A stretch of DNA of 64,000 nucleotides from Arthrobacter sp. Soil764 (GTDB lineage: Bacteria > Actinomycetota > Actinomycetes > Actinomycetales > Micrococcaceae): positions 1-64,000 of the forward strand of contig NZ_LMSI01000022.1 in the NCBI RefSeq assembly GCF_001428075.1, given 5' to 3'. The notes beneath the pieces were generated by a model. The model did not search any database. It was not told the DNA's origin and saw nothing but the letters and a program-made list of their open reading frames with translations. Position numbers and translations under genes: made by a program. Positions 14,744 to 22,488 of this stretch are shown one piece after another. Each line of letters opens with the position of its first letter. The first letter of the stretch is position 1.

Positions 14744-16222
14744 GTGAGCCAGACGTCTGATTCTTGTCTTGATACGTGGATGGGCCGGGAGGCCCTCGCC
14801 GAGGCCATGATCCCGGTTATCGGCAGGCTGTACCGCGAAAACAACGTGGTGACCAGCATCCACGGCCGGAGCCTGATCAACAAGTCCACCATGAACATCC
14901 TCAAGGCACACCGCTTCGCGCGCCGCATGAGCAAGGACGAACTGCTCCTGGAGGACACCGCACCCCTGCTGAACACGCTGGCCAACCTCGAGCTGGGCGC
15001 TGCCGCGATCGACATTGCCCGCCTGAACCAGAAGTTCAAGGAAGAAGGCAACGGCGCCACCCTTGAGGAATTCCTCCGCGCTGAGCTCGCCGAGATCGTT
15101 GGCAAGCGGGGCGGCGATGACCGCACCAGCACCGACGTCGTGCTCTATGGCTTTGGCCGCATCGGCCGGCTCCTGGCACGCATCCTCATTGAAAAGGCCG
15201 GTGGCGGCCACGGACTGCGCCTGCGCGCCATCGTTGTGCGCCGCGGATCGGACAACGACCTCTCCAAGCGCGCCAGCCTGCTGCGCCGCGACTCCGTCCA
15301 CGGGTCCTTCGAGGGCACTATCCGGATTGACGAGGACGCCAACACCATTACCGCCAACGGCGTGCAGATCCAGGTGATCTACTCGAACGACCCCGCCACG
15401 ATCGACTACACCGCCTACGGCATCAACAACGCCCTGGTGGTGGACAACACGGGCCGCTGGCGCGACGCCGAGGGGCTTTCCCAGCACCTGCAGAGCAAGG
15501 GCGTGGCACGCGTGCTCCTGACCGCGCCCGGCAAGGGCGAACTGAAGAACATCGTCCACGGCATCAACCACCGCGACATCACCGATTCAGACCGGATCGT
15601 CTCCGCGGCGTCCTGCACCACCAACGCCATCACTCCTGTGCTGAAGGCCATCAACGACAAGTTCGGCGTGGTGCACGGGCACGTGGAAACCGTCCACTCC
15701 TTCACCAACGACCAGAACCTGATCGACAACTTCCACAAGGGTGACCGCCGCGGCCGCTCCGCAGCCCTGAACATGGTCATCACCGAAACCGGTGCCGCCA
15801 AGGCCGTGGCCAAGGCCCTGCCCGAACTGCTGGGCAAGCTGACCGGCAGCTCCATCCGCGTCCCCACCCCGGACGTTTCCCTGGCCATCCTGAACCTCAG
15901 CCTGGAAAACGGCACCACCAAGGACGAGGTCAACAACTACCTGCGCGAAATGTCGCTGCACTCGGACCTCCGTAAGCAGATCGACTACATCGACTCACCC
16001 GAGGTTGTTTCCACTGACTTCGTCGGCTCCCGCCGCGCAGGGATCGTCGACGGACTCGCCACGGTCTCCACGGACAAGAACCTGGTCCTCTACGTCTGGT
16101 ACGACAACGAATTCGGCTACAGCTGCCAGGTGGTGCGCGTCATGGAGGAAATGGCCGGCGTGAACCCGCCGTCCTTCCCCGCCAAGGAAAGCGCCGCCGC
16201 CCTGGCCGCCATCGCCGTCTGA
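14744..16222 (+). CDS. gapB: Glyceraldehyde-3-phosphate dehydrogenase, long GapB type
   Basis: Interconverts glyceraldehyde 3-phosphate and 1,3-bisphosphoglycerate. The active-site SAASCTTNAITP (Cys near 290), the dinucleotide fold VLYGFGRIGRLLAR and C-terminal WYDNEFGYSCQVV identify the family. At 492 residues it is about 150 longer than glycolytic GAPDH; the extra N-terminal helical domain (1-125) matches the GapB form of Corynebacterium, which works mainly in gluconeogenesis and prefers NADP. GTG start with GAGGAAGG 8 bases upstream. The 270-bp leader contains an attenuator-like hairpin and an inverted repeat, suggesting regulated expression. A second, shorter GAPDH is expected elsewhere in the genome. 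Confidence 0.92.
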   Translation: MSQTSDSCLDTWMGREALAEAMIPVIGRLYRENNVVTSIHGRSLINKSTMNILKAHRFARRMSKDELLLEDTAPLLNTLANLELGAAAIDIARLNQKFKEEGNGATLEEFLRAELAEIVGKRGGDDRTSTDVVLYGFGRIGRLLARILIEKAGGGHGLRLRAIVVRRGSDNDLSKRASLLRRDSVHGSFEGTIRIDEDANTITANGVQIQVIYSNDPATIDYTAYGINNALVVDNTGRWRDAEGLSQHLQSKGVARVLLTAPGKGELKNIVHGINHRDITDSDRIVSAASCTTNAITPVLKAINDKFGVVHGHVETVHSFTNDQNLIDNFHKGDRRGRSAALNMVITETGAAKAVAKALPELLGKLTGSSIRVPTPDVSLAILNLSLENGTTKDEVNNYLREMSLHSDLRKQIDYIDSPEVVSTDFVGSRRAGIVDGLATVSTDKNLVLYVWYDNEFGYSCQVVRVMEEMAGVNPPSFPAKESAAALAAIAV

Positions 16223-16246
16223 CCAATTCCGCCGCCGTCCCGCGAA

Positions 16247-16278
16247 TTCCCGGCTGGTTCTCTGGAATCAGCCGGGAA
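16247..16278 (+). terminator. Hairpin after gapB
   Basis: TTCCCGGCTG pairs with CAGCCGGGAA over a 12-nt loop, 25 bp past the gapB stop. It has no T run, so it may be a weak or Rho-assisted terminator. Confidence 0.4.
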
Positions 16279-16297
16279 ACGGGACCACACTGGTGGC

Positions 16298-16507
16298 ATG
16301 GACAACGAATCGACACTTCAGCACGACACCACCCTGGAACACGCCCTGGACGTCGCCAAGGCGAACCATAAGGAAGCAGTCCGGCTGCTCGAACGCGCCC
16401 GCGCCGCCCATAAGGCCGGCGATGTCAGCGAGGAACGGGTGCGCCAGCTCGAGGGACTGCTCGCCATTGCCGAGGAAGACCTTCGAAGGGTCACGAGGGA
16501 GCAGTAA
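16298..16507 (+). CDS. Small hypothetical helical protein
   Basis: A 69-residue, strongly charged protein (heptads such as AVRLLERARAAHKAGDVSEERVRQLEGLLAIAEEDLRRV) predicted to be almost entirely helical, perhaps a short coiled coil. No family recognised. The ATG lies 6 nt after CACACT, a weak -10 box, in the same arrangement as other leaderless genes of this window. It stands alone between gapB and the HNH nuclease. Confidence 0.6.
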   Translation: MDNESTLQHDTTLEHALDVAKANHKEAVRLLERARAAHKAGDVSEERVRQLEGLLAIAEEDLRRVTREQ

Positions 16508-16590
16508 CCCAACGGCGTTGGGCACGGACGTGTGAGACATCACCGGTCCTCAACAGTGTGGATATCAGAGGCCGGGCAAGACTTTTATCC

Positions 16591-16596
16591 TAGGCT
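16591..16596 (+). promoter_or_regulatory. -10 box upstream of HNH nuclease
   Basis: TAGGCT; the expected transcription start 7 nt on is 16603, the first base of a GTG codon that opens an 11-residue frame. Confidence 0.45.
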
Positions 16597-16602
16597 CTTG
16601 GG

Positions 16603-16638
16603 GTGCCTGAAATTCCCCTGCCGGCGTCAACGCCATGA
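16603..16638 (+). CDS. Putative 11-residue leaderless leader peptide
   Basis: GTG at 16603 lies 6 nt after a TAGGCT -10 box, so the transcript would begin at this codon. The frame encodes VPEIPLPASTP and its TGA (16636-16638) overlaps the ATG of the HNH nuclease gene as ATGA. The nuclease ATG has no ribosome site, so its translation may depend on ribosomes terminating here. This is inferred from spacing alone. Confidence 0.4.
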   Translation: MPEIPLPASTP

Positions 16639-17432
16639 CCGTCAGCTGGTCTGCCTACCGCCGGGCACGCCGCCGTTCCCGCCAGGCGTGGGCGCTGCTC
16701 GTGACGGCTGCCGTCTGCATCGTCGCCGCCCTGTCCTGGTTCTTTACCGCAGGACAGTTCGCGGCTGCCGGGCCGGCGCCGGAGGGACCGACAGAGGCGC
16801 CCGTCTTCAACGCCGCCTGGATGAAACCGGTCCAGGAACCCAACCCCGTGCCGGCGGGCACGGCCCTCGCCGCCCTCGACGGCCTGGCCGTGAAGGGCCG
16901 TGCACCGAACACCGATTACAGCCGGGAGGCTTTCGGCCAGGCGTGGCTGGACGTTGACAGGAACGGCTGCGATACCCGCAACGACATCCTTCGCAGGGAC
17001 CTCGCCGACGTGGTCTTCGCCGAAGGCTCCACGTGCAAGGTGACGGCGGGTCACTTCCGGGAGCCCTACACAGGCGCGGATGTGGACTTCCGCCGCGGTT
17101 CCGAGAGCAGCCGTGCTGTCCAGATCGACCACGTGGTGGCACTGGGTGACGCCTGGCAAAAGGGAGCCCAGGGCCTGGGGCCGAAGGAGCGCCAGAGCCT
17201 GGCCAACGATCCGCTGAACCTCATCGCGGCGGACGGCGCGGCGAACCAGCAAAAAAGTGCGGGTGACGCCGCCACCTGGCTGCCGAAGAACACCGCGTTG
17301 CGCTGCCACTACGTTGCCCGGCAGATCTCCGTGAAGGCCGCCTACGGGCTGTGGGTGACGGCGGCGGAGAAGGATGCCATGAAGAAGGTGCTGGGCTCGT
17401 GCCCCGGGCAGGAAACCATCACAGCCCGCTGA
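16635..17432 (+). CDS. Secreted HNH endonuclease family protein (DUF1524-like)
   Basis: A 265-residue protein with a basic N-terminus and one hydrophobic segment (about 18-42, a signal anchor or signal peptide without a clear lipobox), then an extracellular nuclease domain. The HNH core reads IDHVVALGDAW (His166), NDPLNLIAADGAANQQKS (Asn195, Asn204), as in the DUF1524 / GmrSD-C-like nucleases often seen as secreted actinobacterial nucleases. Four cysteines (112, 134, 224 and about 254) lie outside the membrane and could form two disulfides. It may serve nutrient scavenging or competition; no immunity gene is visible nearby. Translation start lacks a Shine-Dalgarno and overlaps a tiny upstream frame. 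Confidence 0.82.
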   Translation: MTVSWSAYRRARRRSRQAWALLVTAAVCIVAALSWFFTAGQFAAAGPAPEGPTEAPVFNAAWMKPVQEPNPVPAGTALAALDGLAVKGRAPNTDYSREAFGQAWLDVDRNGCDTRNDILRRDLADVVFAEGSTCKVTAGHFREPYTGADVDFRRGSESSRAVQIDHVVALGDAWQKGAQGLGPKERQSLANDPLNLIAADGAANQQKSAGDAATWLPKNTALRCHYVARQISVKAAYGLWVTAAEKDAMKKVLGSCPGQETITAR

Positions 17433-17488
17433 CGGTCCGGGCCCGCGATGGGAAGGGGCAGTGACGCCTGGGGCCCTTTCTGAATGCG

Positions 17489-18061
17489 TCAGTGGCCGAA
17501 CGGGTCCGGGTCCACTCCCGGCATCCACGTCAGCCCCGGCACGCCCCAGCCGTTCTTTTTGGCCTGCTTCATGGCCTTGCGGGAATAGCGGTCGATCAGC
17601 CGGTTGACATACAGTTTGCCGTCCAGGTGGTCGTATTCGTGCTGGATTACCCTGGCGAACCAGCCGGTTGCCTCGAACTTCACCGGGCTTCCAAAGCCGT
17701 CAAACCCTTCGACCCGCGCCCACTCGGCACGCTTGAGCGGATACTGCTCACCGGGAAAGGACAGGCAGCCCTCTTCCTCCTCGTCGGGGTCGGGGGCGGC
17801 GCCGGAAACCTTGGACAGGGTCAGGACAGGATTCACCAGCACCCCGCTTGGGGGAGCGCCGTCGTCGTTGGCGTACTTGTACACGAAGATTCTCTTGCCC
17901 ACGCCGATCTGCGGGGCGGCGAGGCCCACACCATGGGCCGCCTCGTTGGTTTCGAACATGTCGGCAATAAGGGTGCGCAGTTCGTCGTCGAAAACTTCCA
18001 CCTCGGCGGCGCGCCGGTGCAGGACAGGCTCGCCCCAGATGGTGATTGGCAGAACGGTCAT
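17489..18061 (-). CDS. def: Peptide deformylase
   Basis: Iron/zinc hydrolase that removes the formyl group from new protein N-termini. All three family motifs are present: GVGLAAPQIG (44-53), EGCLS (97-101, metal Cys99) and QHEYDHLDG (metal His141 and His145, catalytic Glu142). The start at 18061 (MTVLPITIWGEPVL) has AAGGAC upstream; reading further upstream would run into the tRNA-His gene. A 190-residue length is normal. An acidic DPDEEEEG insert precedes motif 2. Confidence 0.96.
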   Translation of the reverse strand: MTVLPITIWGEPVLHRRAAEVEVFDDELRTLIADMFETNEAAHGVGLAAPQIGVGKRIFVYKYANDDGAPPSGVLVNPVLTLSKVSGAAPDPDEEEEGCLSFPGEQYPLKRAEWARVEGFDGFGSPVKFEATGWFARVIQHEYDHLDGKLYVNRLIDRYSRKAMKQAKKNGWGVPGLTWMPGVDPDPFGH

Positions 18062-18124
18062 ATCAGTTGTCCTTCGAACTTTCGCGGTGTGCCCGGTTTT
18101 CCTGCGCGTACCCCCGGTGGGGCA

Positions 18125-18170
18125 CAACAAAGGAGGCCGCACCGGATATCCGGTGCGGCCTCCTTTGTTG
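18125..18170 (-). terminator. 46-bp perfect palindrome between tRNA-His and def
   Basis: The two 23-base arms (18125-18147 and 18148-18170) are exact reverse complements with no spacer; the ends provide TTTGTTG on either strand. It lies 26 bp beyond the 3' end of tRNA-His and most likely terminates it, separating it from def. Confidence 0.75.
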
Positions 18171-18195
18171 ACGGCTGCATGTGCCGCCTCGTGAG

Positions 18196-18269
18196 GGTGA
18201 GCGACGGGGGTTGAACCCGCGACCTCCTGGACCACAACCAGGCGCTCTGCCAACTGAGCTACGCCCACC
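18196..18269 (-). tRNA. tRNA-His (anticodon GTG)
   Basis: The acceptor stem GTGGGCG pairs with CGCTCAC, with the extra G at -1 (18269) opposite C73 (18196) that marks histidine tRNA. The anticodon loop TTGTGGT in stem CCTGG/CCAGG gives GTG. CCA is not encoded. Confidence 0.95.
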
Positions 18270-18398
18270 ATGTGCCTCAAGGGAAATCCGCTTTACCGGC
18301 TCCCTGGAAACGCAACTCAAATAGCTTACCTGCTCGGAAGGGGTGCTTTGTCCACTTTCAGCGTTTTGAAGCAAAATTTCATGGGAACATGGCGCAGA

Positions 18399-19028
18399 TC
18401 ACTTGCCCGGCTCCTCAACGGACCCGCCGGCGGTGATCCCCCGGGCGATCTTCTGGGCCGTGGCACTGTCGGGTCCGGGCGCGGGCACGAACACGGCTTC
18501 ACGGTAGTACCGCAGTTCATCGATCGAATCCTTGATGTCCCCGAGTGCGCGGTGGCCACCCTTCTTGGCGGGCGACTGGAAGTAGGCGCGCGCGTACCAG
18601 CGGCGCGACAACTCCTTGATGGTGCTGACGTCGATAACCCGGTAGTGGAGGTGTTCCACCACGGCAGGCATGTCCCGCGAGAGGAACACCCGGTCCGTCC
18701 CCACCGAGTTGCCGCCCAGAGGTGCTTTGCGCGGGTCCGGAACCCAGGCGGAGATGTACTCCATCACCGCGGCCTCCGCCTCCGCCATCGTCCTGCCGTG
18801 CGGAAGCTCCGCCAGCAGCCCCGACTTGGTGTGCATGTCCCGTACGAAGTCGGACATCTGGGCCACCGCTGCGTCGTCAGGTTTGATGACCACATCAACG
18901 CCGTCGCCCAGGATGTTCAGTTCCGAATCGGTGACCAGGGCTGCCACCTCGATGAGGGCGTCGTTCTTGATGTCCAGACCGGTCATTTCGCAGTCGATCC
19001 AGACGATTCGTTCGTTAGATATAGGCAC
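18399..19028 (-). CDS. orn: Oligoribonuclease
   Basis: 3'-to-5' exoribonuclease of the DEDDh family that finishes RNA decay by degrading short oligonucleotides, including pGpG. The first Exo motif IDCEMTGLD (Asp12, Glu14) is followed by family blocks LVTDSELNILGDGVDVVI, HTKSGLL, and the C-terminal HRALGDIKDSIDELRYYR with the catalytic His and Asp. 209 residues, slightly longer than E. coli Orn through a polar tail. GTG start 6 nt after a TAGGCT box on the reverse strand; probably leaderless. Confidence 0.96.
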   Translation of the reverse strand: MPISNERIVWIDCEMTGLDIKNDALIEVAALVTDSELNILGDGVDVVIKPDDAAVAQMSDFVRDMHTKSGLLAELPHGRTMAEAEAAVMEYISAWVPDPRKAPLGGNSVGTDRVFLSRDMPAVVEHLHYRVIDVSTIKELSRRWYARAYFQSPAKKGGHRALGDIKDSIDELRYYREAVFVPAPGPDSATAQKIARGITAGGSVEEPGK

Positions 19029-19034
19029 CGGACC

Positions 19035-19040
19035 AGCCTA
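19035..19040 (-). promoter_or_regulatory. -10 box of leaderless orn
   Basis: Reverse-strand TAGGCT with a 6-nt gap to the GTG at 19028. Confidence 0.5.
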
Positions 19041-19184
19041 CCGTTACACCTCCGGGCGCCCTGCCGATGCTAGGATTTCGGGTACGCGGCGGGTCGCCCC
19101 TCCGCCCTGAACCACCTTCCGCCGGCCCCGCCCGGTCCGCCGGGCAAACCGCGGGAAACGCAAACAAGATTGGACGATCCTGAG

Positions 19185-20741
19185 ATGACGGCGCCTGTGC
19201 CCGCAACGGGGGAGATGGCGGCGGCCGGCATTGCCGGAACGGGCAGTGCCGAGGTGGACAATCCACGCTCATCCCTGCTTGCCGGTTTCCTGGGCTCCAT
19301 GTTCATGGTCCTTGGGTCCTTCGGCGTGGGCTGGCTGGCCCCCGTCTCGGAACTGCGGCGAATGCCCTTGTTCATCTGGATGCGCACTGAGGCCCCCGGC
19401 GTGGCGCTCTCCATTGTCCTGGTGGCGGCTGGGGGCATGCTGCTGGTCCGCGCCTGGCTGCGGCTCGGCCAGAAAGTCCGCGTATGGGGACCGCAGTCCC
19501 GGCGGGTCACCTTGGCTGCATTGGTGGCGTGGGGCCTCCCCATGATGTTCACCGTGCCGCTCTTCAGCCGGGACGTTTACGCCTACATCGGGCAGGGCCG
19601 CCTGATGGTGGAGGGTTTCAACCCTTACGAGAACGGCATCTCCGCCCTGTCCAATTACTTCCAGCTCGGTGCAGACAAGATGTGGACCGAAGCCCCGGTT
19701 CCCTATGGGCAGCTGTTCCTGTGGATCGAGCAATTCGTGGTGTGGGCCACCAATGTCCAGCCCGAGGTCTGCGTCATGCTGTTCCGGCTGGTGGCAGTGG
19801 CCGGTGTGGTGCTGTGCGCCATTTACGTGCCCCGGCTTGCCGAGCTGCACGGGGTGAACCCGCACAGGGCCCTCTGGCTGACCGTGGCAAACCCGCTGTT
19901 CCTGACGAATTTCATCGCCAGCGTCCACAATGACTCGCTGATGATAGGGCTGGCCCTGGCCGGATTGTATTACTCCGCCACCCGGCGGGAGGTCCGGGGC
20001 ATCGTGCTGGTGACCCTGTCCATCGCCGTCAAGCCCATCACCATCGTTTTCCTGCCGTTCATCGGCCTCCTGTGGGCCGGGAAGAACGCAGGCTGGCTGC
20101 GGAAGGCTGCCTTCTGGGCCTTGACGGCCGGCATCAGCCTGGCGCTCCTGGCCGCGATGAGCCTGGTCAACGGGTTCGGCTTCGGCTGGATCAACGGATT
20201 GTCCGCCCCGGGCAGCATCTCCATCTGGTACGCCCCGGTGGGGCTGCTCGGCATGGTGGTGGGGTCCCTGGCCAACGCGTTCGGACTGGACGGGTCCGTG
20301 CCCGCAGGCTGGGTGTTCGACGCCGGGAAGCTGCTCGCCGTGGGCATCGTCGCCTGGCAGATCTTCAAGGGTGACTACGACCGCCTCATGCGCCGCCTTA
20401 CGCTGGCCCTGGCCGCGGTAGTCCTGCTGGCCCCCATCATCCAGTCCTGGTATGTCGTCTGGCTGATCCCGCTCTTCGCCGTGACCGGCATCCGCAACGA
20501 CTGGCAGGTCAAGGCCCTGTACTTCGTGGTGTCCTTCTTCATGATCTACGCCATCTCGGACCAGCTGGACGTCTTTCCCTACCTGCAGACCCAGGATCTC
20601 GGCTTCGCCCTTGCCCTGGCCCGGATCGCCGCGGCACTGACGGCCCTCCTGTTCGCCCTGTACCTGATCTTCTGGGACCCCGGAACCCGTAGCCTGTTCC
20701 GCAAAACGCACGAGCCCGTCGTCGAACGCCCCGTGATCTAG
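19185..20741 (+). CDS. MptB-like polyprenyl-phosphomannose mannosyltransferase
   Basis: GT-C fold integral membrane glycosyltransferase, about 518 residues with a dozen hydrophobic helices. The luminal acidic motif FSRDVYAYIGQGRLM and the following GFNPYENG are diagnostic of the mycobacterial/corynebacterial MptB group (polyprenol-phosphomannose-dependent alpha-1,6-mannosyltransferases for the lipomannan backbone). ATG 19185 is preferred to a TTG at 19170. In Micrococcaceae such enzymes make membrane lipomannan. It stands alone between divergent orn and convergent alkD-like genes, with no other mannan gene in the window. Acceptor specificity is inferred. Confidence 0.8.
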   Translation: MTAPVPATGEMAAAGIAGTGSAEVDNPRSSLLAGFLGSMFMVLGSFGVGWLAPVSELRRMPLFIWMRTEAPGVALSIVLVAAGGMLLVRAWLRLGQKVRVWGPQSRRVTLAALVAWGLPMMFTVPLFSRDVYAYIGQGRLMVEGFNPYENGISALSNYFQLGADKMWTEAPVPYGQLFLWIEQFVVWATNVQPEVCVMLFRLVAVAGVVLCAIYVPRLAELHGVNPHRALWLTVANPLFLTNFIASVHNDSLMIGLALAGLYYSATRREVRGIVLVTLSIAVKPITIVFLPFIGLLWAGKNAGWLRKAAFWALTAGISLALLAAMSLVNGFGFGWINGLSAPGSISIWYAPVGLLGMVVGSLANAFGLDGSVPAGWVFDAGKLLAVGIVAWQIFKGDYDRLMRRLTLALAAVVLLAPIIQSWYVVWLIPLFAVTGIRNDWQVKALYFVVSFFMIYAISDQLDVFPYLQTQDLGFALALARIAAALTALLFALYLIFWDPGTRSLFRKTHEPVVERPVI

Positions 20742-20765
20742 CAGTAGCCTGCACAGCCGGCGTGC

Positions 20766-21473
20766 CTACTGCGGCGCCCGCCAGGCGGCGATCCTGCGCA
20801 AGGCCTCCCTGCGGGACAACGGGTTCATGGCGTCCCCGTGCCGGACGACGAAGGCTTCCACCCACCCCGGATCCGTCTTGGCGTATTCACGCAGGGCCCA
20901 ACCGATGGCCTTCCGGATGAAGAACTCCCGGTCCGCCAGGTTCGGTTCGATCACGGCGGCGAGCAGCGTGGTGTCGGTGGCCCCTTTCGCGCACAGCTGC
21001 GAGGTGATGGCGGCTCTGCGCATCCAAAAGTCCGGATCGCGGCTCCACTGCCTGATGGTTGCCGATACCGCTACCGGGTGCGCCTGCAGCAGGCCGCAGA
21101 TGCGGGCGGCCACGCCGTCCACAAAGTCCCACCACGCGCCGGTGCGGATGATTTCCACGTAGACGGGCAGCATGTCCGGATCCTTGGCCACCAGCCGGAT
21201 TCCGGTCAGGTCGATGGCCGCATACCGCTCCTCGCGGAATGTGGAGGTGCGCCACAGCTCCAGCACCGTGGCGCGCAGCTGCCCGGGTGACGCGGGCGGG
21301 AATTCTGCTGCAGCCCGCGCAGCAATGCGCCGCACGTCGGGAACGCGGACGCCCAGGGAGGGAATCGCGGACTTCATGTAGGCCTGGGCGCCGGCGGCGC
21401 GTTGCGGGTTGGCGAGTTCCCGCAGGCCACCCCTAACGGCGGCGATGAGGTCCTGGTTGGCAGCCGTTTCCAT
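20766..21473 (-). CDS. AlkD-like DNA alkylation repair protein
   Basis: HEAT-repeat DNA glycosylase-like protein of the AlkC/AlkD family, 235 residues, expected to remove bulky or positively charged alkylated bases. Family segments seen are YMKSAIPSLGVRVPDVRR, DLWRTSTFREERYAAIDL-like, WWDFVDGVAA, SRDPDFWMRRAAI and EFFIRKAIGWALREYAK. The ATG is 6 nt after a TAGAGT -10 box on the reverse strand. Convergent with the mannosyltransferase. Confidence 0.88.
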   Translation of the reverse strand: METAANQDLIAAVRGGLRELANPQRAAGAQAYMKSAIPSLGVRVPDVRRIAARAAAEFPPASPGQLRATVLELWRTSTFREERYAAIDLTGIRLVAKDPDMLPVYVEIIRTGAWWDFVDGVAARICGLLQAHPVAVSATIRQWSRDPDFWMRRAAITSQLCAKGATDTTLLAAVIEPNLADREFFIRKAIGWALREYAKTDPGWVEAFVVRHGDAMNPLSRREALRRIAAWRAPQ

Positions 21474-21479
21474 AGCGCA

Positions 21480-21485
21480 ACTCTA
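21480..21485 (-). promoter_or_regulatory. -10 box of leaderless alkD-like gene
   Basis: Reverse-strand TAGAGT with a 6-nt gap to the ATG at 21473. Confidence 0.5.
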
Positions 21486-21517
21486 GCCATCCGTAACCGG
21501 TCAGGGTGGGGTACGCT

Positions 21518-21531
21518 AGTGAGCGCTAACA
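21518..21531 (+). promoter_or_regulatory. LacI-type operator before aldose epimerase
   Basis: AGTGAGCGCTAACA is a near-palindrome with the central AGCGCT and 5 of 7 symmetric pairs, close to the TGTTAGCGCTAACA operators of actinobacterial LacI sugar regulators. It lies just after a TACGCT -10-like box and 22 bp before the start codon. Confidence 0.5.
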
Positions 21532-21553
21532 CACACCAAACCTGGGGGAATGC

Positions 21554-22456
21554 ATGCCCGGCACCGACGTCCATCTGGCCCACGGACCCTATTCCGCCGT
21601 CGTCACCCGGCGCGCCGGCGCCCTGCGCGAACTGCGCCACGGGAACCGGGACCTGGTGGTGGGCTTTGGGCCCGAAGGCGCTGTTCCCGATTACCGGGGC
21701 GTTATCTGCGCGCCCTGGCCCAACCGGCTGGCCGACGGTAGCTATACCTACGCTGGCAAGTCCTATTCCGCCGCCGTTAACGAACCCGAGCGTGGCGCCG
21801 CGCTGCACGGCCTGGCCATCCATCAACCGTGGGACGTGCTTGAGGCGGGAGCGGACAAGGCAGTCCTGGGTTGCCGGATTCCCTCCGGCCCGGATTATCC
21901 CGGCGAGCTGGAGCTTACCGTTACCTACTCGCTTTCCGATGACGGACTCCATGGCGCTGTCCGGGCCGTCAACACGGGTTCCGCCGCCGCGCCATACGGG
22001 GTGTGCCCCCACCCCTACCTGGTGGCCGGGCCGTCCGCGCTGGATGACTGGTCCCTGGAACTTCCGGCCGATGCCTATCTGGCGGTCACGCCGGACAGGC
22101 TCCTTCCCGTGGGCATGCGGCAGGTGGAGGGGGGAGTCTTCGACTTCCGCTCGCCCCGGCGCCTGGGGGACGTGAAGATCGACCACGCCTTCACCGACAT
22201 CTCCCGGGATCATGCCGGCCTGGCGCGGGTTCGCGTGCTGGACCCATCGGGAACGGGGGTGGAACTGGAATGGGGCGCCGAGTGGCCCTGGGTCCAGGTG
22301 CATACCGGGGACAAGCCGGTGGGTCCGGACCGCCTGGGCCTGGCCGTCGAGCCTATGACCTGCCCGCCGGATGCACTGCACTCCGGCACCGACCTGGTCC
22401 ACCTGCAGCCCGGGGCATCGCATTCGGCGGCCTGGACCATCCGGGCGTTGTCCTAG
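21554..22456 (+). CDS. Aldose 1-epimerase family protein
   Basis: Galactose-mutarotase-like beta-sandwich enzyme, 300 residues, that interconverts sugar anomers. Segments recognisable from the family: YRGVICAPWPNRLADGSY, ERGAALHGLAIHQPW (His after LHG), GVCPHPYLVAG with the catalytic His, DHAFTD, and a late catalytic Glu in LAVEPMTCPPDAL. GGGGGAA precedes the ATG. The LacI-type operator upstream suggests sugar-controlled expression. A GCAGCC/GGCTGC hairpin follows the stop. The sugar is not determinable. Confidence 0.85.
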   Translation: MPGTDVHLAHGPYSAVVTRRAGALRELRHGNRDLVVGFGPEGAVPDYRGVICAPWPNRLADGSYTYAGKSYSAAVNEPERGAALHGLAIHQPWDVLEAGADKAVLGCRIPSGPDYPGELELTVTYSLSDDGLHGAVRAVNTGSAAAPYGVCPHPYLVAGPSALDDWSLELPADAYLAVTPDRLLPVGMRQVEGGVFDFRSPRRLGDVKIDHAFTDISRDHAGLARVRVLDPSGTGVELEWGAEWPWVQVHTGDKPVGPDRLGLAVEPMTCPPDALHSGTDLVHLQPGASHSAAWTIRALS

Positions 22457-22488
22457 CAGCCCGGGTAGCCCGGCTGCGTACTGGACCT

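Noticed and set aside
19269..20711. A 480-codon reverse frame opposite the MptB-like gene
   Set aside because: Gln/Glu/His-rich shadow translation of a membrane-protein gene with clear helices and GT-C motif on the + strand.
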